This document shows, one piece after another, positions 48,001 through 57,500 of a stretch of 64,000 bases of DNA. Within the stretch, counting starts at the first letter, position 1. Every line of letters begins with the position of its first letter. Both the position numbers and the translations under genes were made by a program. Below the pieces are notes generated by a model that worked only from the letters and a program-made list of their open reading frames with translations, was not told where the DNA came from and searched no databases. Source of the DNA: Liolophura sinensis (taxonomy: Eukaryota; Mollusca; Polyplacophora; Chitonida; Chitonidae); the NCBI RefSeq assembly GCF_032854445.1, contig NC_088300.1, forward strand, positions 23,231,608 to 23,295,607. Reading direction: 5' to 3'.

Positions 48001-49521
48001 TTCCGGGTGACTGTAACCTCAAGTAATGCATGCATCTGATCAAATAGTTATATCGATGTCTTTGTGTTGTAAATCCAATGAGTATTTCCCATTAACATTA
48101 TCTGGCTTCTAATGGAAAAAGACCACGAAAATGTTCGGTATATGACACACCTTTTTTATTTGTCTTTTTATCATTGACTTTTTGGGGGTAATTTATGCTG
48201 TAACATCAAGAATTCTTTAGTTTATAGACACTCTTTCATTCCCCAACCCTGGAAACATCATAAAACCTTCATATTCGCCAGGTACTTGAGATAAAGTCTC
48301 AATAATTACCTAATAAGAAACACTTGGATTTGAACACGTAACGTAATTAGCCATGGGTTAGTGCATGGTTTGCCGGATCACCCATTAGAATAGACTCTTT
48401 GGTCACTCAACCATTCATCACTATGGCGGCTATATTTAAGGAGTGAGTGAGTGCTTGGTGTTTAACGTCGTACGTAACAACTTTTCAGTCATATGACGAC
48501 GAAGGAGTTTTTAGAGTGCGTGTAATATGCCTCCTTGTTCCCGGACAGATTCCAACCGTCCTTTTATCTAGTGCTGCTTCACATAGACGACCTACCGAAA
48601 GCAAGTAAACTGTCCCGCCCGAGCCATTATACCGATACGAGTTAACTAGGCGTTGCACTCTCCCCTTAATGAGGAACGTCAAGTGAGGAAGATACATCTT
48701 CCTCTTTTAAGGTCTTAGGTGTGACCTGACCCAGGATGGGACCTGCATCTACCGCCTCCCGAAGCCGACGCTCTACGAACTGTGTTATCAGGGATGATTG
48801 TTACACCTATGGAACATGGATATGTATGTATGCATATATACTTGGGTTTTTACGTCGTACTTAACAACTTTTCAGTCAAATGACGAAGAGGCGTCATTCG
48901 GCGTGTCTTCTTACAGCAGGGCGAGTCCATGCCACCAAGTGCTGCCGTCACTAAGTATCATGCCGAGCACATCAGACATGATACCTGACCAGTCACGTTA
49001 CACTGAAACCGGCCCAAACATCTTAATACTGAGCGCCAAGCGAGGAAATAACAAGTACCATTTTTAAAATCTGTGACATGACGCGACTCGGGTTTGACCC
49101 TAGGTCTCCAGTTTCGAGGCACCAACTTTAAAAACTATGCCACCAAAACGGTCGAGAAACCTTGGATGGGACATGACGTAAACGAAAAGGACTTTTGATG
49201 CCAAATTTGTAACATTTGAAAAAGAAAAGTTTATAGCAAGGAAAAAATTTGTGTTCGCAATTGTAATCTATTAAAAAGTCTATTTTCAGACTGCTGGATT
49301 TTGAGGAACTGGGCTTTATGCTTGCCATTAAGAGACGCTGGTTTCATATACAATCCAAGTGCGACCATCAAGTCCACCATAAACAGACAGTAGTGGGATT
49401 AATCCACGTGCAGGCTGCTTTCTTCGCCTTGGCAGTTGGCATCGCCGCCGCTGGCTTCGTCTTAATTTGGGAAAAAATTCTCAGATTGTGTCATGAAATA
49501 ATTGTAGAAAATAAGACCTGA
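33053..49521 (+). CDS. Divergent ionotropic glutamate receptor-like subunit (~12 coding exons)
   Basis: Ligand-gated cation-channel family, plasma membrane. Exons: 33053-33170, 36083-36370, 36846-37048, 37920-38118, 40239-40258 (putative microexon), 40519-40680, 42394-42497, 43457-43544, 44793-45111, 45601-45818, 46881-47146, 49290-49521; about 738 residues. ATG 33053 or, in frame, 33089 opens a signal peptide (MIGSLLIIGLVTSYYM). The N-terminal domain is short, cysteine-rich and unrecognised. S1: FCIDIWRMLSDRLNFT and VAVAPLSAQPAR. M1 spans ~440-466. The pore loop reads YGAVVCQASPFRPQSVSGR, and M3 carries ASLAA in place of the SYTANLAA core. S2: LGSTIFPF, KKPVFQKLWQGI, KYAYI and a conserved Cys pair. 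M4 spans ~703-725. Ligand residues are partly lost (see findings). Exons 6-12 are well supported; exons 2-5 are less certain. Confidence 0.85.
34277..34582 (+). mobile_element. SINE-B, near full length
   Basis: Head GGCCCCGATAGGTCAGTTGT with GAGCGCCCGCTTCGCGAGCG, then GATAAAAGAGCCGTGGAAAT, GAGGCACATTACATGCACCC and the TACGACGTTAAGCACTCACT end. Intron 1 of the receptor gene. Confidence 0.85.
35625..35925 (+). mobile_element. SINE-C (third tRNA-derived family)
   Basis: Head GCGGTGGCCTAATGATTAGA (A-box-like). Body AGGTTAGAGCAGGAAACAGG, AATGTGACTGGGTGGGGCGT, and the end TAATGACTCCAGGGTCTG. Relatives at about 33840-33960, 47225-47545 and 48838-49160. Confidence 0.7.
37505..37695. repeat. Degenerate GC-rich minisatellite
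   Basis: Imperfect repetition of TTGACGGCTGCCGTCCTGAG-like words (variants at about 37520, 37545, 37590, 37615, 37645, 37675), spaced roughly 25-45 bp. Intron 3 of the receptor gene. Confidence 0.65.
37821..37859. repeat. 39-nt hairpin near a splice acceptor
   Basis: Arms ACATTACCTTACCCG (37821-37835) and CGGGTACGGTAATGT (37845-37859), 15 bp with one mismatch, and a 9-nt loop. It lies 60 nt before receptor exon 4. Confidence 0.75.
38295..39193. mobile_element. Non-coding inverted-repeat (MITE/foldback-like) element
   Basis: The left arm starts CGGAGCCGTAAAAGTGACAT; the right arm read in reverse starts GGGAGCCGTGAAAGAGACAT. Similarity continues through A-rich GGAAGAGAAAAA for about 65-70 bp. 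TA lies outside both ends (38293-38294, 39194-39195), as for Tc1/mariner-type insertions. The 899-bp interior shows no transposase. Intron 4 of the receptor gene. Confidence 0.7.
40239..40258 (+). CDS. Putative 20-nt microexon of the receptor gene
   Basis: Exon 4 ends in phase 1 and the next clear exon (40519) begins in phase 0, so joining them directly shifts the frame and hits a stop at once. This 20-nt stretch follows a strong acceptor (TTTTTTTATTGCAG), starts in phase 1, ends in phase 0 and is followed by GTGTAA, repairing the frame with the residues ADQYLYC. The weak donor is the main doubt. Confidence 0.4.
42915..43177 (-). mobile_element. SINE-A, full length and best preserved
   Basis: In reverse orientation it runs from GGGGCCTCCGTGGCTCAGTC through GAGTTCAACTCC and CCATAATGCTGGCCGCCGTC to 'GGCGTAAAACACCAATCA' and poly(A). 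Flanked by CTGTTTACATGA (42903-42914) and CTGTTAACATGA (43178-43189), a 12-bp target duplication with one mismatch. This copy can serve as family reference. Confidence 0.93.
45966..46345. repeat. 28-30-bp minisatellite, 13 units
   Basis: Unit AATGTGATGACAACACAGCA + TCTTGATGT, with a shorter TCTTGAGT form. Thirteen copies of ACAGCATCT/ATAGCATCT are countable. It fills part of the GC-AG intron between receptor exons 10 and 11 (counting the microexon). Confidence 0.95.
46640..46850 (+). mobile_element. Diverged tRNA-derived SINE
   Basis: B-box-like GAGTTCGAATCCAGG at 46682-46696, then GACCGCCGTCATGTAAGTGA and a 'CATCAGTCAAATAT' end like SINE-A. It finishes just before the exon at 46881. Confidence 0.6.
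47225..47545 (+). mobile_element. SINE-C, diverged
   Basis: Shares AGGTTAGAGCAAAGAAACAG, AATGTGACTGGGTGGAGTGT and CCTAATGACTCCTCG with the copy at 35625. Last intron of the receptor gene. Confidence 0.65.
48435..48793 (-). mobile_element. SINE-B
   Basis: Plus strand shows GAGTGAGTGAGTGCTTGGTG, CATATGACGACGAAGGAG, CGACCTACCGAAAGCAAGTA and GACCTGACCCAGGATGG, the reverse complement of SINE-B. Last intron of the receptor gene. Confidence 0.82.
48838..49160 (-). mobile_element. SINE-C
   Basis: Minus-strand tRNA-like head (GGTGGCATAGTTTTTAAAGT with GGGTCAAACCC as B-box) near 49145-49095, and a tail near 48840 (TTTTACGTCGTACTTAACAA on plus). Lies 45 bp right of a SINE-B in the same orientation. 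Confidence 0.7.
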
Positions 49522-52500
49522 TTAAGACCAGCGAGCCTCTTCATACGATAGGGTGGCCATGGAGTGTACCTGGGGGAAATGAACCCATCGGACCTTCGTT
49601 CATAGCAAGGGATTTTATACAGTATGATTATGCCTTTCGTGGAAGCAGTTATCTCCCGTTGTTATTCGTAAAGCCAGGTGTCTAGGTCTTCTGCTAGACT
49701 CAGTAATTCTTTGTGATAAAATTAATGTGACTGTATATGTGCCTTTTGTGTTTATATCCAAGTAGATACTTAAGGATAAATACCATACTGTAGGTAATGC
49801 ATGTTTTTGATTGTTGTTGAAAGTCATACTCAAGAATGTTTTACTTCTACGATGGCGGAGGAAACCGGAGTGCCCGTGGTAAACCACCTACGTTTGGCAG
49901 GTTACTAACTAACTTTCTCACATGCGACGCAGAGATATGCACAAGACATTGGTGGGCGACTAGTTATATTTGTTGTTATATTACCTAGCGTGGTCGATCG
50001 ATTTTATGTTCTCACCAAGGTCCAATGAAGCGACAGCTGCATCTACAAAAGTTCCTTTCATCAAAGAATTTAATAGAAAAAGGAACTGCACCATACCTGG
50101 TAACGCTACCTGACCAAGGGCGGTGGATTTCTTCTCGTTTTTTAGAGTTTATTTCGCTTACATTATGTTTTTGTTATATGCACAATTTCCATGAAACTGA
50201 ATACTACTTATAGGAGAATAATGGAACAGCCTGTTTGGTAAATCTGTTATGTAACAGATAAAATTAATCTATCCCAGAAGAACTGTAGGAAAGAGATCAT
50301 TGCATAGCGATGAGAGTAGTTTGATTTATTTTTTTAGAATATTGTTCGACTTAGTAAAATGCATTTAAAACTTTGGATTCTGCTGTGGCCTTTTTTGACC
50401 ATATTGAGACCAGTTATGTCACTTCAGCTTTTTGCCACTTGACACTCTTAGATTACTATATTTCATCGTTCAAAATACATCTTGCGCTATGAATGCATCC
50501 CACATATGGTCATTGGAGCGAACTATTTCAAGCCAAAAATATTGCTATTTTGTCACTGATAGCCTCTAGGCCCCACCAGGCCACCATAAAATGCCAAATT
50601 TTAAATGCATTTTAGACGTTTAGAAAAAATAAATAAATAAATAAAACTATTTTCCTGGACAAAGCTTATTTAAACCTTATTTTAGTGCTTTCCTTAACTT
50701 TTAAGCTATGCTCACACAGTGTGATTTATCGTATCGACTCGTCGAATGAAAGTGGCGAAACGCTCTGGGATGCGACAAGCCGCGCCTTGCGCGCGAACAG
50801 AGGGTAATTTTTCATTTTTTTTTACTAGACGAGACAGAGCTTCGAGCTCTTCGAACGATATAACTACATATAGCATAGATTTCCTTCATTCATAAGCCAC
50901 ATATTCATAAAAAAGGACTTTAAGCTTTAAGCAAACAGAGAAAATCGCGATAATAGAAAAATATACTGCAGGGTTTTTTGATTGAAAGTCTGCAGATCAC
51001 GCGATTCTTCTCTGCAGTTATATATTTAGGAAAACGATGACAGTAGTGCCTGTGTCGATCACATTTTAGCATGGATGTGCGATATTAGAATCTAGACGTC
51101 TCTTTTCTTCCAGTGTTTTCTTACCTGCACGAGTACTATACAACCAAAGAGCAGTGAGTTTTGGGCACATGGGCGTTGTAGCTGGTGACGCGGTATCCTT
51201 CAGACTACCAGCATAACAATCAGGTGGCGCAGTAGGCCTTGCAGGACAAGTGATTATGTCGGAGATTTGTGCCGTGACTTCCAGTGCTACAATCGCAGTT
51301 TTAAATCAGGAAGTCTGCCAGGCATATGCACCTTGCCCCGCAAAATCGGTGTTTAACACCGAACTCTCTGACTATCACCATTCGTAATCATGACCGCCGT
51401 CACAGAATTCTTCAGCACGGCGTTAAACACCAATCAAATTGTTATGTGAACAACTGCCGTCAGCTTCTAAATTTAGCTTGCCACTGTTTACATCTGCAGA
51501 GTTCAGGACCTGTTGTCTGCCTCTGCCTTAGAATGTTCCAGAATACCCTCAGTTTGGGGCCTGTTTGTTTACAATAAGTGTTGAAGAATTTTCTTATTCT
51601 AGAAAACTCCACCAGTCTATACAAGACGTATGAAAGCAGGCCAAAGGGGGAGAAAGGAGAATTATTGAGAGTTTGGATACTTTCGCTGTGTGTTACTTTA
51701 GTGGGCCTTTTGTGCTGAATTTTGGTGTCTTTATAGCCTCTGGCTTTGTTATATCATATCTCAACCGAGCACTTGTTCAGTCTGAACTTGTATATTTAAT
51801 TTGTGCTCTTGTGTACACAGTGCTTATTAGTACATGGACCCTGTCTGTGGAATTTTGTGTATATTTCGTCATACACTCAGTTATACTGTGGATTTTCCCT
51901 CTTATGAATATTGCCTCCGTGCAATTTTTAAGCATTGTGGAGTATATGCGTCCGTTTGGACTTGACACCGTTGTACATGACAGTACTTTAGTATTTGTAT
52001 AGATACTGCTATCCTTTCTTGTTAAACTTAAGTACTTTAGTACTTGTAAAAGTCTTGTTATCTGTTCTTGTTAAACCTAATAAATTGTTGTAAAATAAAA
52101 TCTGCTGGTTTTGGTTACTTTTTTGTGCGGCTAAACTGTCGTGTATTTCGAACAAGCCATCTCTTTATAATACAGACAGTTTGGGTCGTAACAAAATGAA
52201 CACATGGATAAATAAATATCACCTCGGCCCTCATTGTGCTGATTTTTTCATGCAGTTAGGGTAGGAATGTCTTGGTGAGACGGTGCTTTGAACCGTGGGT
52301 TAAGTCAACATCTTCTGATGAGATCGATCTTCGCGGCAAAGAATTACACGCTGGGAAAGCTTCAATCACTTCTTAATCTCTTACACAGTACGGTACACTA
52401 CTACCTGGAACCTGTATGCCTAGCACTAGATAGCATGCATTAAAACGCCCGATTAACTTTACATGTGATCCAAAAACCTACATTAGGACCCATACATGTC

Positions 52501-54584
52501 TGTTTATTAATTTACTATAGTACCCCAAGGGGACTATATTTGTACGCCTCGCTTGTCCAGTAGTGAGTCCATCACAAGAGTTTTCCGCACCTTTTTCGAA
52601 ACGGTAAATCGTAAAGCGGTTAAAATTTAGTTTCGCCACAATGATGTAACTAATCAAGTTCTAGTTTTAAGACATCCTCTTTCTTTTCGACTAACCGTAT
52701 GGCGGTTTTTTTTTTGTACTAGTACATATGTACTTTGTTACAGCCATAAATCTGGCGACTCAAAATGGTAAAGGGAGTGCTTCTTTGATTGGTGTTAAAG
52801 GTGGTACTCATAATTTTTCGCTTCTAGGAAGGCCATTAGTTTAATGAACAGCAAAAACCGGAGTGAACCATCTTTAAGAAATAACAGACAAATTGTCGTG
52901 ACAGTTTTTGATTCACAGAACGAGCTGGTTGTGCACGCTGCATTGGTGCAAGACACGTGATTTGCAATGAACTTGTAAAACCTTCATCGCGTCACTTTCG
53001 ACGGCCTATTACTACTACATGTAATACAAGGGAATCTCAAATCTGAACCCGAGCCTAGTGGGAATTAGCGATTATCTACATTTGTACACGAAAGTATTGA
53101 TTACGAATTATTATCGATGTCTAAAAAAAAATGAAAAGCATATGATCAATACCTGCACTTAAGTCAGTTCTGAAATCAACAAAATGACGATTGATGATCA
53201 AATGTACATACAATTTTAATGTCATGAATTTTTCTGTAAAAGAGTTACAAAAAAAGCACACATTTAATCAAAGGATTGGTAATTGGGTACTAAGATTTGG
53301 AACCACTTTGTCTCCAGTCTAGCTTGGCCTATTGTGATTACTCAGCTACTCTCATGCAAATGAGCCAATGTGTGTTCACATATGACATGAATGAATTAAT
53401 GCAGTTAGGCAAAAATATAATTCCTATGCATGTAAATCAAATTTGATACAATTGTAACAAAGGCTCAGCATACACAATTTTTGTTTCAAATATAGTTGAA
53501 GTATTTAAGTGCATGTAAATTTATTACAGCCTTAACCCAGGCTCAGCATAAGTTATCTGAAACAGTTTTTGTTTTGCACATAATTATTTTTATCAGTATA
53601 ACCATATATGGAGTATACAATACTAAATATGCAAGTACTGACAAATCAGGTAATATGGTAAAGTCGGAAAAATGTATCCACACTATTGTAGGTGCTCTGG
53701 GAAATACATGCACATGTACTCTACACACACACAATACTACAAAGGTATACAAAATCAGATGCTTTAAGCCTATCAATCATGCACACATGGTGTTTACATG
53801 ACGAAGATCCTGTTGTTCAAAAGTCTATTAGCTAATACCAGTATTAAGTCCTTTAATATATTTATGATTTAGAGAAAACACAGCAACCGAAATCAGAGAC
53901 CAAATCGAACAGCAGCAGATTTAGTTCATATTAATATACTGTTACACAATTATTTTGGGACCAAGTGCAAAACTGAATAGTTGGCCTAAAGTTAAATCTG
54001 GTATTAATCTTAAGACAGTGTAGAACAACTGGCCCTAGGTGACATTAAAGTTTCATCAAACAACCATTTCGCAAATATTGAAAGAAATATAAAAAATTAC
54101 ATCCTGAAATTGTTGGGACCAGCAGGAGCTGTGCCCAAATCTGCTAACTTACATGTACTTCATAATCTAACTTTTCATTGCTATAGGAGAAATCTGTGGC
54201 TGACATTTACTCTGAAGTGAGATCTAGGTCATGGTTTTTCTGACAGAATACTCCACCATGGCCCAGTTATTCAATAGTATATTAGCTAATACTGGTATTA
54301 AGTCACATTACATATTTATGATTGTATCAAAACCAAGCAATCAACAGAGTTTTACAGAAACCAAATGGAACAGCAGCAGATTCAGTTCATATCTAATATA
54401 CTGCTATACACAATTATTTTTGGGCCAAGCACAAAACTGAGGACTGGGCTTGAAGTTAAATCTGGTACAGAGTCTTAACACAGTCTTGAACAACCGACCC
54501 CACGGTGAGGATTACACATAACGAACGTAGCACCATCCATATTGCCCTCTTCCAGCAGTCAAGCCATGTAACCGGCTTCACATT
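49522..54584. other. Intergenic region, receptor gene to SAE1
   Basis: No gene supported. Contents: a minus-strand SINE-A fragment at 49803-49930, AAATAAATAAATAAATAAA at about 50627, a SINE-type end at 51360-51445, and a hydrophobic open frame at 51673-52002 without ATG start or recognisable domain. AATAAA at 52079-52084 lies just before an AAATAAAATC; these could be 3'-end signals of an unseen transcript. A direct duplication lies at 53.8-54.5 kb. Confidence 0.55.
53832..54505 (+). repeat. Direct duplication of a ~200-bp unit
   Basis: Copies at 53832-54037 and 54282-54500 share, in order, CTAATACYRGTATTAAGTC, CATATTTATGATT, AACAGCAGCAGATT, CAGTTCATAT, CACAATTATTTT, AAGTTAAATCTGGTA and TTGAACAACCGACCC-like words. 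They are diverged and separated by about 245 bp. Confidence 0.7.
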
Positions 54585-57500
54585 TCAGGATCCAATCGTG
54601 TCCACCAACCCGCTTCCCTCCACGCCGTTGTAGAAGAAAAAGTTGTTGTGAGGTTGATCTTTCTTTGACACAGCCTATGAGGGTGAAAGAAAACAGGGAT
54701 AGTGTGAACATCACAAGTATGTGGGTGGGTACAGTGTCACAGTGGATGAAGATCCAGTACATTGTACAGGAAGAACACTACAATGGCACCATGTGAATGA
54801 GTCTCCCAAAAGAACATTATAGCTATTAAAACACACGATGTAAATCTGTGTTCACATGTAATGACAATGTGATTACCACAGAAACCTCCAAGTTGTTTGC
54901 ATGTAAAATTTCACCCATCAGTTCACCAAAATCAACTTGTCCACAAGTATTGAAGTTTTAGCACCTTAGCTTGAGGAATTACACCAGACTCCAAGCATAT
55001 ACCGGGCATGGAGATAATGAAAGCTTTACTGTAAATGTGGTTACCATGGTAACATCCAAATTTGACTAGCCCCTGCTGTATAACACATCCTTCTTTACTC
55101 TATGACTGATTGTAGAAAGTCGCCATTACCTTGATTATTTCCTGTCCTAGAACTCCCCCTACCACAGCGCAAACTGGACTCAGCTCAGCAAAACAATGGC
55201 TGTAGAAAATCACATCATGTACATCAGTTAAATAATTCAAAAGACACTGCAAGGCGCATAGCAATATAGCAGACAAATCCGTAAAGCAGTCATTTTAATG
55301 TCAAATGTATTTGGCCCAAAGCATATTTGGCTCATGGTATGGGACCAATATATTATAAGAGACACCAATCTTGAAAACTCTCTCTTGATTCATTCAAGGG
55401 ACAGGACTTCCACGTAAGATAATTGTCAGAGACGTAGTTTATATAATGATGCCAATATCGTCATGTGGTCTATATACCAAAATATAACAATCAGCATCCA
55501 AAGGAAAATAAAATAAAGCATACCCATAAATGCACTATACATTATCTTTAAGATTGCATCCTCAGTTCTAATATAATCTATCTGTATAAAGGAGCAATTT
55601 GCTATGATAAATTTATTTATTTATTTATTTATTTGATTGGTGTTTTACGCCATACTCAAGAATATTTCACTTATACGACGCCGGCCAGCATTATGGTGGG
55701 TGGAAACCGGGCACAGCCCGGGGGAAACCCACGACCATCCGCAGGTTGCTGGCAGACCTTCCCACTTACGACCGGAGCTATGATAAAGAAATGGCATAAA
55801 ATATAAAGCTTGTAATGTCTGAGTTATGGGTTATGGGTGACATGCCATTACTCATGTATACAGTTGTAGATAAAAAGATAAGACTGCTTACTATTAAAGA
55901 ACAGAAATAACAACCTTTCATCTATGCCTAAGTGCTACCCAAAACGGGTATAGCTGGCAGTATGTAACAGTTATAGTATTTTTTCTTCTAAGTTGTCCAC
56001 CCTTATCCCAACTGTCATTCAGAATGCTAGATTTGTTAAAAGAGTTGCACTGGTACATGCACATATATAGCTGCATATTTTTCGGTTTAGGTGGTAAAAT
56101 TGAATTCTTATCTTTGTAAATTTCTAGTCTTTCATTCTTTAACAGCAAAACTTATCAAGAAAGTTTTAAGGATAGCCTTCAAAGGCCACCCAAACAACAC
56201 AAAATCCAAAATGGTGCCTTTTACCACAGATATAATTTATTTATTTATTTATTTATTTGATTATTGTTTTACGCCGTACTCAAGAATATTTCACTTATAC
56301 AACGGCGGCAAGCATTATGGTGGGAGGAAACCGGGCAAAGCCCGGGGGAAACCCATGACCATCCGCAGGTTGCTGCAAGACCTTCCTGCCACAGATATAA
56401 ATATGAGGCTATATTAATACTAAGGCCATTAGTCATATATACACCATTCTGAAAGGCCAGTAGAACTAAATAATGACTATTTTGTATTATGTCACACGCA
56501 CACTCCTTTACCGCATTGTTCACCTGCACCAAGGTCACAAAGGTCAGATCTACTGAAGATCCTCACAATTACAAAAGTGTCACTAGACAATGGCCTGAGT
56601 ATTCTGATTAGAATGTGGAATCAGTACTTGGGGCAGGTATGAGTTTTAATGATGAAAGTTTGAAATTCTGGGCGAGAGGACACAAGGAGACAGGTGATGA
56701 TGAGGCTGCGAGTGACGTGGCCTTGGTGTTGCCTGGCACCCTTCCGGCTGCCAGCATTGGAAGGTCCAGATTTTTACGGTCAACCTACGTCAAGATTATT
56801 ATTGCTGCTTTCTCACAGGCTGGGCCAGGTATGCACCAAAGCTTATTGGCCACGGAATGTTTGACACTGAGTTACAGCACTAAACATTAACATTGTCGCT
56901 TATGGAAAATGAACAGGGGTCTGAGGCCATGTGCCAAGAGAGGTGAAGAGTTCAAGCCTACATGTACACAGACGACTGATGAAGACAAAGACTTACCTGA
57001 AGAAATCATTTGGCAAAACTTCTTTGTTGATTTTGTGTTTATCCAGAATGTCATCACGGATTTTAAGTAGAGTTTCAATATCTGTACTCACAGAGCCTGT
57101 TGACGGACGACGACCTTCTGCGTCTATAAACTTTAACAAAACTGTAATTACAATAACATTTTCAGGTGAGAAACAGGCATACAATTTCACTTCTGCGGTG
57201 TTTCACCTATAACTTTGACCATGACTGAGTCACTCATTTTGCCTGATTCTGTAAGTTTCATTCATCATAGAATGAATGAGTGAATGAATGAATGAATGAT
57301 TATGGCTTAATGCCACATGAGCAAAATTTCAGCCATATCATGGTGAGAACAAGGTGAAACACATGGTGATCAAAGTTTTCGAAACAAAAATGTTCGGACA
57401 TGTTTAAAATCATAGAGAAAAAACCAAAACAGTTAAAACTCAAAAATCAGCATATTTTAATAATAGTATATCAAGAAATCTATATGTATATAACTTTTTA

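Noticed and set aside
51673-52002. Hydrophobic 109-codon frame resembling a membrane protein
   Set aside because: Opens with TTG and has no ATG near the start. T-rich composition alone explains the hydrophobicity; no domain recognised.
56615-56890. 91-codon plus-strand frame within a SAE1 intron
   Set aside because: No recognisable domain, lies antisense in an intron, and lacks splice support.
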